DNA of 64,000 nucleotides, taken from Jeotgalibacillus haloalkalitolerans (GTDB lineage: Bacteria > Bacillota > Bacilli > Bacillales > Jeotgalibacillaceae). Numbering within the stretch: position 1 is the first letter of the stretch; each line of letters opens with the position of its first letter. The stretch lies in contig NZ_JAXQNN010000003.1 in the NCBI RefSeq assembly GCF_034427455.1, positions 186,001 through 250,000 on the forward strand, given 5' to 3'. This document shows, piece after piece, positions 42,306 through 51,215 of this stretch. The notes under the pieces are model-generated. The model did no database searches. It was given only the letters and a program-made list of their open reading frames with translations, and was not told where the DNA came from. The position numbers and the translations under genes are program-made.

Positions 42306-43064
42306 ATGGAATATACAGTTCAGCAGCTGGCAAAGCTGTCCGGTGTGAGCGGCCGCACACTGAGATATTATGATGAGATTGGTCTGTTAAAGCCTGCGAG
42401 AATCAGTTCCTCAGGTTACCGGATTTACAGTCAGAAGGAATTGGATCTGCTGCAGCAGATTCTCTTTTACCGGGAGCTTGAGGTGAGCCTTGAGGAAATT
42501 AAAAATATCATTCATCACCCGGATTTTGATCTGATCTCAGCTTTGCAGCAGCACGTTGAAAAACTGGAGGAAAAGCATACCCGTCTTGAACAGATTATTT
42601 CAACCGTAAAGAAAACGATTGAAAGCAAAGAAGGAGGTACTCCAATGTCAGATCAGGAGAAGTTTGAAGGATTTAAGAAAAAGATGATTGATGAAAATGA
42701 AGAGAAGTACGGAAAAGAAGTGCGTGAACAATATGGAGATCATGTTGTAGATGACAGCAAAGCCAAAATGATGGGGTTGTCTGAGGCTGACTTTAGACGG
42801 ATGAATGAAGTGGAGAAAGCACTTTTTGAAGCCCTGAAGAATGGCTATGAAACAGGTGATCCTGCTTCGCCTGAGGCACAAAAAGCAGCTGCACTGCATA
42901 GGGAATGGCTGAGCTTTACCTGGCCAAAGTATACAAAAGAGGCGCATGCAGGTCTTGGGGATATGTATGTGAGCGACGAGCGGTTTACTGCGTATTATGA
43001 CAAACACTTTGAAGGCGCAGCAGTATTTTTACGGGATGCGATTGATGTTTATACGGGAAAATGA
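42306..43064 (+). CDS. MerR-family regulator with TipAS drug-binding domain (Mta-like)
   Basis: 252 residues. MerR HTH (YTVQQLAKLSGVSGRTLRYY, 3-22), RIYSQKELDLLQ, dimer helix 75-108, and C-terminal TipAS domain (114-252; FTAYYDKHFEGAAVFLRDAI). It resembles Mta and TipAL, which bind drugs and activate exporters. Inside the gene AAGGAGGTACTCCA precedes in-frame ATG 42645, which would yield a 139-residue TipAS-only protein, as in Streptomyces tipA. Confidence 0.9.
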   Translation: MEYTVQQLAKLSGVSGRTLRYYDEIGLLKPARISSSGYRIYSQKELDLLQQILFYRELEVSLEEIKNIIHHPDFDLISALQQHVEKLEEKHTRLEQIISTVKKTIESKEGGTPMSDQEKFEGFKKKMIDENEEKYGKEVREQYGDHVVDDSKAKMMGLSEADFRRMNEVEKALFEALKNGYETGDPASPEAQKAAALHREWLSFTWPKYTKEAHAGLGDMYVSDERFTAYYDKHFEGAAVFLRDAIDVYTGK

Positions 43065-43076
43065 TATTGATCGAAT

Positions 43077-43106
43077 AGTCATCTGCAGACGTGCAGATGA
43101 CTTTTT
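43077..43106 (+). terminator. Terminator
   Basis: AGTCATCTGCA-GACG-TGCAGATGACT plus TTTT. Confidence 0.9.
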
Positions 43107-43178
43107 AGGCTGTACCGACTCTATAGTTTAAAATAAAGATTAAGTTCAATTTATGGTAAAACGAAAGGGTGGACAGCA

Positions 43179-43631
43179 ATGATCACATGGAAAGAAGAAA
43201 CAATCATTACTGCGAACATTGAACATGTATGGGACTTATTCAAAGATAAAAACATCAAAAGAATTATGCCAAAGGTGTTATCACACGAGCTTGTGGAAGG
43301 TGAGGAGACTGTAGCTGGCGCAAAGCATCAGCAGCAGTACGGTGAGGGTAAACGCGTGGAGACTTATATTGTACATACCCTCGCTTATGAAGATTATGAA
43401 AATGAAAAGTTTAAGAAAGTAAACTTTGTTCTTGGCAAAGCCTTTGACACGACCTTTTCTTTTAAACTGGTAAAAGAAAGCGAACAGCAGACCAGACTCA
43501 TCTATGAAGGTGAAAATAAGGGAGCTAATTTTATAGGCAGGGCAATGCTGAAATTTGCCGGTAATAAGCAGGATCATCAAGTTGTACTCGATTTCCTTAA
43601 AAGAGTAAAAAGTGAAGCGGAAAGTGCCTGA
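43179..43631 (+). CDS. SRPBCC-fold (START-like) protein
   Basis: 150 residues. TWKEETIITANIEHVWDLFK is the typical start of polyketide-cyclase/AHSA1-like START folds, with a long C-terminal helix (DHQVVLDFLKRVKSEAESA) covering the hydrophobic pocket. AAAGGGTGGACAGCA precedes the ATG. Likely binds a hydrophobic ligand; specific role unknown. Confidence 0.8.
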   Translation: MITWKEETIITANIEHVWDLFKDKNIKRIMPKVLSHELVEGEETVAGAKHQQQYGEGKRVETYIVHTLAYEDYENEKFKKVNFVLGKAFDTTFSFKLVKESEQQTRLIYEGENKGANFIGRAMLKFAGNKQDHQVVLDFLKRVKSEAESA

Positions 43632-43666
43632 AGAGAGATTGAATATTCTTAATTTAAATGATTGTA

Positions 43667-43695
43667 TTGACTTATCCGAGTGAATCACTTATATT
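43667..43695 (+). promoter_or_regulatory. Promoter of the SAM-riboswitch transcript
   Basis: TTGACT, 17 bp, TATATT, about 33 bp upstream of the riboswitch. Confidence 0.75.
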
Positions 43696-43727
43696 TCAAC
43701 AATCAATAAAAACTTCATAACCATCTT

Positions 43728-43886
43728 CTTATGATGAGAGGCGGAGGGACTGGCCCTTTGAAGCCTCGGCAGCGGACTCGCAAGTTGAGTACTGTGCCAA
43801 TTCCAGCAGGCGTTTTTGCCTGAGAGATAAGAAAAGTTGTTTGCTTATACAAGCCTCTTCTTTTTCTTATTGGAGAGGTTTTTTTG
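43728..43886 (+). ncRNA. SAM-I (S-box) riboswitch with terminator
   Basis: S-box core: CTTAT ... GAGAGGCGGAGGGACTGGCC, GAAGCCTCGGCAG, GTGCCAATTCCAGCAGG, and closing GAGAGATAAG (43728-43831). The expression platform is a CCTCT/AGAGG terminator with seven T (43852-43886). SAM binding should stop transcription of the downstream transporter. Confidence 0.95.
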
Positions 43887-43973
43887 TGTCCTGAAAAACC
43901 TTTCCAACGTTTAATTCACCCCGGAGTGGGTACATTCAGCAGGGCACGATACTATTTCAGGAGGCTCGGACAA

Positions 43974-45275
43974 ATGAATCAGGAGAATATTCAAAGCAAT
44001 CCGCTGGCACTTATTCCGTTCGGCGTATTCATTTTACTTTTTATCGGATCAGGTATTTTAACAGGCGACTTTTATTTCATGCCTGTATTAGTGGCATTGT
44101 TCACAGCGATTTTAGTGGCAATGCTCATGAATAGAAAAACAGATTTTCAGACGAAAACGATGCAGCTTGCAAAAGGTGGCGGACATCCGAACATTATTTT
44201 GATGGTTGTGATCTTCCTTTTAGCCGGAGCTTTTGCTTCAGTAGCAGAGGGAGCTGGTGCGGTTGATTCAACCGTTAACCTTGGACTGTCACTGCTGCCG
44301 CAGAATCTGCTCATTGTCGGTCTGTTTGTGATCGCATGCTTTATCTCAATTTCAATGGGAACGTCAGTCGGAACAATCGTTGCGCTGGCACCAATTGGTC
44401 TTGGACTTTCAGAACAGACAGATATCGGTGTGGCGCTTGCTATGGGTGCAATCGTCAGTGGTGCAATGTTTGGTGATAACCTGTCAATCATCTCTGATAC
44501 GACGATTGCAGCAGTTCGCACGCAGGGAACAAAAATGAAAGATAAATTTAAGGCGAATATCTTTATCGTATTACCGGCCGCCATTATTACAGCGATCATT
44601 TTTGGTGTGCTGACAACCGGCAACAGTGCTTCAATTGATGGGGATAACCCATATAATTTAGTTCAGGTGCTGCCTTATCTCGGTGTATTGATTTTTGCTG
44701 TAGCCGGAGCAAATGTGATTTTGGTGCTGCTTGGCGGAATCATTTTTGCAGGAATTGTTGGTCTTGCGCTCGGACAGTACAGCTTTATGGACTTAATCGG
44801 TCTGATTGGTGATGGCTTTACAAATATGCAGGAGCTCGCGATGATCGCGATTCTGCTTGGTGGACTAGTGGAGCTGATCAGAGCAAACGGGGGAATTGAA
44901 TCCCTGCTTCAGGCAGTAACGAAACGTGTGAAGACGAAAAAAGGCGGGGAAGCCGGTATTGCAGGGCTTGTAAGTACAGTAAACCTTGCGACGGCTAACA
45001 ACACGATTTCCATTATTACTGCTGGACCGCTTGCAAAGCAGATTGCAGATGAGTATGACATAGATAAACGAAGGTCAGCGAGTTTACTTGATATTTTCGC
45101 GAGCTCTGTGCAGGGTGTGATCCCTTATGGCGCGCAGCTTCTGGCTGTTGCAGGGGTCGCTGGTATTTCGCCGGCTGAGATTGTACCGTATTGCATTTAT
45201 CCGATTCTGATTGCATTGTCAGGTGCAATTGCGATCGCGATTCAATATCCGAGATTTATAACAAAAAATGATTAG
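43974..45275 (+). CDS. NhaC-family transporter under SAM-riboswitch control (MetT-like, probable methionine importer)
   Basis: 433 residues with about 11-12 membrane helices. NhaC-type motifs are GTSVGTIVALAPIGLGLSEQ, GAMFGDNLSIISDTTIAAVR, and TVNLATANNTISIITAGPLA near the C-terminus. ATG 43974 has AGGAGG 9 bp upstream; the frame open from 43884 overlaps the riboswitch terminator. The S-box shows the transporter is made when SAM is scarce, so it probably imports methionine or a precursor rather than exchanging Na+/H+. Confidence 0.88.
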   Translation: MNQENIQSNPLALIPFGVFILLFIGSGILTGDFYFMPVLVALFTAILVAMLMNRKTDFQTKTMQLAKGGGHPNIILMVVIFLLAGAFASVAEGAGAVDSTVNLGLSLLPQNLLIVGLFVIACFISISMGTSVGTIVALAPIGLGLSEQTDIGVALAMGAIVSGAMFGDNLSIISDTTIAAVRTQGTKMKDKFKANIFIVLPAAIITAIIFGVLTTGNSASIDGDNPYNLVQVLPYLGVLIFAVAGANVILVLLGGIIFAGIVGLALGQYSFMDLIGLIGDGFTNMQELAMIAILLGGLVELIRANGGIESLLQAVTKRVKTKKGGEAGIAGLVSTVNLATANNTISIITAGPLAKQIADEYDIDKRRSASLLDIFASSVQGVIPYGAQLLAVAGVAGISPAEIVPYCIYPILIALSGAIAIAIQYPRFITKND

Positions 45276-45280
45276 ATGAA

Positions 45281-45328
45281 GGTCTGCCTGGCAATTAGTT
45301 AATCACTGACTGCCAGGCAGACTTTTTT
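45281..45328 (+). terminator. Terminator
   Basis: GTCTGCCTGGCA ... TGCCAGGCAGAC plus six T. Confidence 0.92.
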
Positions 45329-45384
45329 AATTGAAAGGATCCCTGTTGTGGAAGAGCACAATCAGTGCTATTTTCTCTTTATTC

Positions 45385-45523
45385 TTGAACCTTTCTATCC
45401 GAGCTGTTAAGATTTAAAGCAATTTGATAATCTCATACAGCAGGATTGTGACTGATAAGCAGGCAAGACCTGAAAACAGGAAGAGACCATTAAGGATCTT
45501 CCATGTTTTCGGGTCTTTTTTAT
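45385..45523 (+). promoter_or_regulatory. Promoter, RAT antiterminator site and terminator (levanase leader)
   Basis: TTGAAC, 17 bp, TAAGAT (45385-45413). The RAT hairpin (45443-45475) reads GGATTGTGACTG ... GCAGGCAAGACC, the SacT/SacY/LicT-type target. It overlaps the left arm of a terminator (45465-45523; AAGACC-GAAAAC ... GTTTTCGGGTCTTTTTT). Bound antiterminator would open the levanase gene. Confidence 0.92.
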
Positions 45524-45549
45524 TTCGCATAATCAGGGAGGAAGAAAGA

Positions 45550-47967
45550 ATGGATAAAAAATGGTTTGTATTAGCTGGAGGAGCAGGTGTTGCAGCGACG
45601 ATGCTGATATTGTCACAGCAAACCGATCAGCCTGTTCCGGATCAAGAACAGGAAAGGACGCAGGAAGTGAATGAACGGTCAACCGAAAGAGTAGAAGATG
45701 CACCGGCACCCACTCATGTATTAAGTGAGGATGCGCTTCATCAATGGGCGTTTAATGAAGCACGCGGGATTGCTGCTAAGGATGTTGGCTTGGATCAGCT
45801 TGATGATGTAACAGCAGCAAAGCCGTCAGGTCTTGAATGGAAAAGTGGTATTGATCATGGTGCTCTGCTATTTGATGGATATTCCAACTGGATGGAGAGG
45901 CCTCCTGAGAATGTTCAGGTGCCTGAAGGGTCGTTTTCTATTGAAGCATGGGTAGCACCGAGAGCCTATGAATGGGGAGATGAAGGAAAAACTTCTGCAA
46001 TCATCAACCAGCATGACAGGGAACAGCAAAAAGGTTTTATCGTTGGAATGGGGAGACACGGTTATGTTACCTTTCAGCTTGCCCTGAACGGGGAGTGGCA
46101 TGAGCTCTGGTCTCCGGCAGGAAAAGTGTTGCCAAAGGATCAATGGTCGCATATTGTTGCTCAGTTTGACCAGAAGGCAGGAAGAGTCCAGATTCTGATC
46201 AATGGGAAAGTCGTTGCTGAAAAAGAAGTATCTGCTGATATGCAGCTCACCCCTGCTGAAAATATACCGCTGCAGGTTGGAAAACATAATCAGGCAACTG
46301 CAGTTTCTGAAGTATTTCAGGCAAATATGTTTAATGGTCTTATGGACAATGTTTCGATATATGGGCGTGCTTTTTCGGAAGAAGAAATTTTGCAGCAGGT
46401 CAATGAAGTGAAAAATCAATACAATGGTGAGCTGCCGGCACCTGAGACTTCTTATGATCGAACTGTCTATCGAGGAGATCGTTATCGTCCGAACTATCAT
46501 TTTACGGCACCACAACACTGGATGAATGAACCCCATGCGCCGATTTATTATAATGGTGAATATCATTTGTTCTATCAGTTCAACCCTGCAGGCCCATTTT
46601 GGCATCAGATTCATTGGGGGCATGCAACGAGTGAGGATATGATTCATTGGGAGGACCGGCCGGTAGCCCTGAGTCCGACTGAAGGAACTGTAGCCAGGGA
46701 TGGTGTCTGGTCGGGCAGTGCTGCTTATGATGAAAATGGTGTGCCGGCTCTATTCTATACAGCCGGACACGATGAAATGATCCCTAATCAGATGACAGGT
46801 ATAGCCAGACCAGGAAACCCTGATCATGCAAAGCTGGATGAGTGGAACATGAATGCTGACGCTGTCACTGTTCAGGAGGAAAACCTGACTACGCCTGAGG
46901 GGAAAGTGTTATTTGGGCAGTTCCGGGACCCTTACGTCTGGAAAGAGGGCGACAAGTGGTTCCAGCTTGTAGGGTCCGGAGTTGAAGAAGCAGGAGGAAC
47001 TGCACTCTTATACAGTTCAACTGATATGGAGAACTGGAATTATGAAAAACCGTTCTTGATTGGAGATAGTATGGAATTCCCTAAAACGGGTGATGTGTGG
47101 GAGCTTCCATTCCTGGTGCCAATTAAAAACACTAAAACAGGTGAGGAAAAACATGTCTTTATGATCAGCCCGTATTACATGGAGTCCAGTCCCTATGCAG
47201 CGCGATTCACCTTTTACTGGATTGGCAGCTGGGATGCTGAGACAATGACATTTACACCGGATCATCAGGAACCGCGTGAATTTGATTATGGAGAGCATTT
47301 CACCGGTGCGCAAGGGTTTGTCGATCATGAGGGGCGCAGTCTGGTCACGAGTATTTTGCAGGACCGGCGCTCCGAGCAGGATAAATATGAATCCGGATGG
47401 GCGCACGGGGCAGGAATGCCGATCGAGTTATTTCTGAATGAAAAACAGGACCTGGGGATTAGTCCAATTGAAGAAGTCGCTTCTCTCAGACAAAAAGAAC
47501 TTGTCTCAATTGAAAATGCCACAATGAAAGAAGCAAATGAAGCATTGCAACATGTGCAAAGTGACCAGCTGGAAATCGAACTGGAGTTAGACGTCAGCGA
47601 TACAAAACACGCAGGGTTAAAAGTACTGGTATCACCTGGAAACGAAGAAGAAACTTTTTTGTTTTATAACAACGAAGACGGTTCCTTCAATATTGATCGA
47701 GGCCGCTCAAGTCATAATCCGGACATTGAAAAAGGTGTTCAGGGGGGGCCGGTAGAATTGAATGGGGACACTTTATCACTGAGAGTTTTTGTGGATAAAT
47801 CTATTATTGAAGCTTATGCTAACAATGAAAAAAGCATTTCATCACGTGTTTTTCCGGAGCTTGAAGAGTCTAAGGGAATTGAAATTTATGGGATTGAAGG
47901 TGCACCAAAAGTAAATAAATTATCGGTTTGGCAAATGGAAGAAGCGATACCTGAAGAGCGCGATTAA
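45550..47967 (+). CDS. LamG-GH32 levanase/fructosidase, membrane-anchored
   Basis: 805 residues from ATG 45550 (AGGGAGGAAGAAAGA). N-terminal anchor 4-22, linker, a concanavalin-like LamG domain (about 65-290), GH32 five-blade propeller (about 315-640), and C-terminal beta-sandwich. Catalytic motifs: WMNEPHAP with Glu327 where most GH32 enzymes have the Asp nucleophile (WMNDPNG), FRDPYVW (transition-state Asp), and GDVWELPF (acid-base Glu). It should hydrolyse levan, inulin or sucrose at the cell surface. Induced through the RAT leader. Confidence 0.88.
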   Translation: MDKKWFVLAGGAGVAATMLILSQQTDQPVPDQEQERTQEVNERSTERVEDAPAPTHVLSEDALHQWAFNEARGIAAKDVGLDQLDDVTAAKPSGLEWKSGIDHGALLFDGYSNWMERPPENVQVPEGSFSIEAWVAPRAYEWGDEGKTSAIINQHDREQQKGFIVGMGRHGYVTFQLALNGEWHELWSPAGKVLPKDQWSHIVAQFDQKAGRVQILINGKVVAEKEVSADMQLTPAENIPLQVGKHNQATAVSEVFQANMFNGLMDNVSIYGRAFSEEEILQQVNEVKNQYNGELPAPETSYDRTVYRGDRYRPNYHFTAPQHWMNEPHAPIYYNGEYHLFYQFNPAGPFWHQIHWGHATSEDMIHWEDRPVALSPTEGTVARDGVWSGSAAYDENGVPALFYTAGHDEMIPNQMTGIARPGNPDHAKLDEWNMNADAVTVQEENLTTPEGKVLFGQFRDPYVWKEGDKWFQLVGSGVEEAGGTALLYSSTDMENWNYEKPFLIGDSMEFPKTGDVWELPFLVPIKNTKTGEEKHVFMISPYYMESSPYAARFTFYWIGSWDAETMTFTPDHQEPREFDYGEHFTGAQGFVDHEGRSLVTSILQDRRSEQDKYESGWAHGAGMPIELFLNEKQDLGISPIEEVASLRQKELVSIENATMKEANEALQHVQSDQLEIELELDVSDTKHAGLKVLVSPGNEEETFLFYNNEDGSFNIDRGRSSHNPDIEKGVQGGPVELNGDTLSLRVFVDKSIIEAYANNEKSISSRVFPELEESKGIEIYGIEGAPKVNKLSVWQMEEAIPEERD

Positions 47968-48022
47968 AATGAGCTAAATGTCTGATCTTTTTAATTTTCT
48001 GAAAAACCTTTCAGAAATGAAT

Positions 48023-48171
48023 TGAAAGCGGTATGCAAATGACGATAGCCCCCCTTCCTGGATTAAAATGAATAATTTAATTTGTATTTAATGGGAATTT
48101 AAGATGAAAATACACATTTATCAGGAAAGGTATAACCGCCTATTGAATTGTGAACAGTAAGTGACTAGAAT
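48023..48171 (+). promoter_or_regulatory. Possible cre site and promoter of the levansucrase operon
   Basis: TGAAAGCGGTATGC (48023-48036) is cre-like (12 of 14). The promoter is TTGAAT, 17 bp, TAGAAT (48143-48171). Confidence 0.6.
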
Positions 48172-48193
48172 GAGAAACGTAAATCAATAGCGC

Positions 48194-48290
48194 GGGATTG
48201 TGACTGGAAAGCAGGCAAGACCCAAAATGTGAAAGAGGATAACAACGCCCTTTTTAATAGGCGTCCTCTGACCATTTTGGGTCTTGTTTT
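48194..48290 (+). promoter_or_regulatory. Second RAT site and terminator (levansucrase leader)
   Basis: RAT (48194-48227) is nearly identical to the first: GGGATTGTGACTG, GCAGGCAAGACCC. The terminator has an outer stem CAAGACCCAAAATG/CCATTTTGGGTCTTG with seven T and an inner AGAGGA/TCCTCT, ACGCC/GGCGT stem. Confidence 0.93.
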
Positions 48291-48344
48291 TTTATTTTCT
48301 AATGAGCACTCCTGTACATAACAACTAAATGGAGGATGAGAAAA

Positions 48345-49688
48345 GTGGGAAACACAAAACGTAAAACAAAAGTAATCGGCAAGCTGATTATTGCCGGTGT
48401 GCTGACTGTCAGTGGTTTGACAGCTATTCCGGCGCAGGCAGAAAGCAATGCAGCGTATGATACATCCGTATGGTCACGTCAGATGGCTGAAAAGGTTGAA
48501 TTAACAAAGGACAATACAGCACCGGAAATTGACACAGACTTTGATCTTGTCGCACCCGATCACTGGGTATGGGATACATGGCCGCTTCAAAACCGTGATG
48601 GCTCTTTAGCTAAAATTAAAGGATACCGTGTGGCATTTGCTCTTGTTGCACCGCGTAATCTCGGATGGGGTGCACGTCACACAGAAGCACGTATCGGCAT
48701 GTTCACGTCTAAGAACGGAAAAGACTGGACTTATCAGGGGATTCCTTACGAATATGAAGAAGCACTTGGTCATATGCAATGGGCCGGCAGTGCAATGTTA
48801 GATGAAGAAGGTAAAGTACACTTTTTCTATACGGCAACAGGCGAAAAAGAAAACTGGCAGCAGGATAACTGGGAGAGAACTGCTCCACAGAAGCTTGCTA
48901 AAACGACATTTGATATAAGTGCAGATAAAGAAGGCGTCCATTTAACAAACGAAGGTGAGCATGAAATTATGCTTGAGGCTGATGGTGAGTATTATGAAAC
49001 AATTGAGCAGGCAGACAGCCCGATTATTACTGCATTCCGTGATCCTTACTTCTTTCAGGATCCTGCAACTGGTAAGGAATATATTCTGTTTGAAGGTCAG
49101 ACTGGAGACAACTATGACTATCTGAAGCCTGAAAACATCGGTGATGAAGAGTATCGTCAAACAGCTGATGTTCCAGCAGGAGCTGAAAAATACAACGGAA
49201 ATATCGGGATCGCAGAAGTGACAGATGATGATGCCTCAGAGCTTGAAATGATGCCGCCACTACTAGAATCAATTGGTACAAACCACCAGATGGAACGTCC
49301 TCACATGGTAGTGAAAGACGGAAATTATTATTTGTTTACAATCAGTCACACGTTCACGTATGCACCAGGTCTTACCGGACCGGATGGTGTCTACGGTTTT
49401 GTAAGTGAAGAGGGAATGTTTGGTGACTATGAGCCGATGAATGAGAGTGGGCTGGTGATTGCCAATCCTGAAGACAACCCTTATCAGGCATACTCGTGGA
49501 ACATTCTTCCAGACTTCCAGGTGATCAGCTTTATTAACGAGCCACGTGATGAAAACGGAGAAGTGCAGTTTGGAGGAACATTCGCTCCGACACTTCAAAT
49601 TGAAGTTGATGGTAAGACTTCCACAATTACAGAAGAAAGAAAACATGGCGAGATCAAACCGTTTGGCTCATATAGCAAACAATACTAA
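48345..49688 (+). CDS. Levansucrase (GH68), first copy
   Basis: 447 residues from GTG 48345, which has GGAGG 9 bp upstream (ATG 48336 abuts that site). Signal peptide cut after AQA. Catalytic triad: nucleophile Asp in VWDTWPL, transition-state Asp in FRDPYFF, acid-base Glu in MERPHMVV. It splits sucrose and polymerises levan outside the cell. First gene of an operon read only when the RAT is bound. Confidence 0.94.
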   Translation: MGNTKRKTKVIGKLIIAGVLTVSGLTAIPAQAESNAAYDTSVWSRQMAEKVELTKDNTAPEIDTDFDLVAPDHWVWDTWPLQNRDGSLAKIKGYRVAFALVAPRNLGWGARHTEARIGMFTSKNGKDWTYQGIPYEYEEALGHMQWAGSAMLDEEGKVHFFYTATGEKENWQQDNWERTAPQKLAKTTFDISADKEGVHLTNEGEHEIMLEADGEYYETIEQADSPIITAFRDPYFFQDPATGKEYILFEGQTGDNYDYLKPENIGDEEYRQTADVPAGAEKYNGNIGIAEVTDDDASELEMMPPLLESIGTNHQMERPHMVVKDGNYYLFTISHTFTYAPGLTGPDGVYGFVSEEGMFGDYEPMNESGLVIANPEDNPYQAYSWNILPDFQVISFINEPRDENGEVQFGGTFAPTLQIEVDGKTSTITEERKHGEIKPFGSYSKQY

Positions 49689-49700
49689 GGAGGAAACTTC

Positions 49701-51035
49701 ATGAAAACAAATCATAAAAAATGGTTATCTGTTACACTCGCAGCAGGAGTTGTTCTATCAGGTTTTGCAGCACCACAAGTAAGTGCAGAAGGTGAGTCAG
49801 AAACGTCTTACTGGACGAGAGAACAGGCAGAAAAAATTGAACAGAATGAAGATAATACACTTCCTTACACAGATGTCAGTGAGCTTGAAAAGTTTGCAGA
49901 AGGTTATCATGTATGGGATTCATGGCCATTAACAGACCGCGATGGAGAGATTGCCAGAATTAAAGGGTATCAGGTTCTTTTCGCTCTGACAGCACCTGAT
50001 GATGTCCTGCCGGGCAAGGTACATGATATTGCACGTATCCGTTATTTCTATTCTAAAAACGGTAAGGACTGGGAAATGGGCGGCACACTATTCCCGGATG
50101 GCGCATCTCTTGGATCACGTGAATGGGCTGGGTCAGCTATCATGGACGATGGCAAAATTCATGCATTTTACACAGCAACCGGTCGCCGTGGCGAAGAGGC
50201 ATCTACTTTTGAACAGCGTCTTGCAATGGCAACAGGAGACATTACAGCAGATAAAAATGGTGTTCATTTTGACAACTGGGGAGAGCACAAAATCACGCTA
50301 GAGCCGGACGGTGAATACTATCAGACGAAAGAACAGGCACAAAATGGAGAAGGTGGCGGTTACGCCTTCCGTGATCCGCAATGGTTTAAGGATCCAAAAA
50401 CGGATAAAGAATATATTTTGTTTGAAGGAAATTCAGGCGGTGCTGTTGATGAGCGAACATTTAAAAAAGAATTTGCAGGCAGCGATGAATACTTAGCCGA
50501 AAATCCGGTTCCTGAGGGCGCAGTGCATGCAAATGCCAATATCGGGATCGCTGAGGTAATTGATGGAGATCCATCAAACCTTAAAATGATGCCGCCTCTT
50601 TTAGAAGCAAATTATGTGAATGAAGAATTAGAACGCCCGCATATTATCGTAAAGGACAAGCAGTATTACTTATTTACTGATACTCATGTTAATAAGTATG
50701 CTGAAGGAATTTCCGGCCCTGAAGGACTTTATGGATTTGTATCAGATACACTGATTGGTGGATATGAACCGTTAAATGAAAGTGGACTTGTTCTTGCAAA
50801 TCCGGAAGAGAATCCATACCAGGCTTATTCATGGCTTGTGCTTCCAAGTTTAAATGTTGTTGGATTTGCGCACTTCGGTGATATTGGTGACTTATCTATT
50901 GGAGACTTGGGCAATCAGCCTGCTGATTATCAATTCGAGAAATTTGGCGGGACATTAGCCCCGACAGCAAAAATTTCGATTAATGACGATACGACTGAGT
51001 TTGTAAAACAATATGAGCAGGGTTGGATCAAATAA
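49701..51035 (+). CDS. Levansucrase (GH68), second copy
   Basis: 444 residues. Signal peptide cut after VSA. Triad: VWDSWPL, FRDPQWF, LERPHIIV. It shares the whole architecture with the copy 12 bp upstream but clearly differs in sequence, with an extra C-terminal insert (HFGDIGDLSIGDLGNQPAD), so this is an old tandem duplication that may differ in product (levan, inulin or oligosaccharides). AAGGAGGAAACTTC precedes the ATG. Confidence 0.93.
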   Translation: MKTNHKKWLSVTLAAGVVLSGFAAPQVSAEGESETSYWTREQAEKIEQNEDNTLPYTDVSELEKFAEGYHVWDSWPLTDRDGEIARIKGYQVLFALTAPDDVLPGKVHDIARIRYFYSKNGKDWEMGGTLFPDGASLGSREWAGSAIMDDGKIHAFYTATGRRGEEASTFEQRLAMATGDITADKNGVHFDNWGEHKITLEPDGEYYQTKEQAQNGEGGGYAFRDPQWFKDPKTDKEYILFEGNSGGAVDERTFKKEFAGSDEYLAENPVPEGAVHANANIGIAEVIDGDPSNLKMMPPLLEANYVNEELERPHIIVKDKQYYLFTDTHVNKYAEGISGPEGLYGFVSDTLIGGYEPLNESGLVLANPEENPYQAYSWLVLPSLNVVGFAHFGDIGDLSIGDLGNQPADYQFEKFGGTLAPTAKISINDDTTEFVKQYEQGWIK

Positions 51036-51046
51036 GAAGTTTACTA

Positions 51047-51090
51047 AGAATGGTTTACTAATGGATGCTCCATTAGTAGGCCATTCTATT
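51047..51090 (+). terminator. Probable terminator after the levansucrases
   Basis: AGAATGG-TTTACTAATGG with CCATTAGTA-GGCCATTCT, weak T tract (CGTCTTTT); may allow read-through to the antiterminator. Confidence 0.55.
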
Positions 51091-51215
51091 CGTCTTTTAT
51101 CAGGTTCTTTTGGATCTTTTTATGATTCAGTAAGAACGTTACGCTTATTTCCATTCATACAGGGTAGTAATGAAAAGTTGTTCGAACCAAAACAAACAGG
51201 TAGCAGGTGAAAGAA

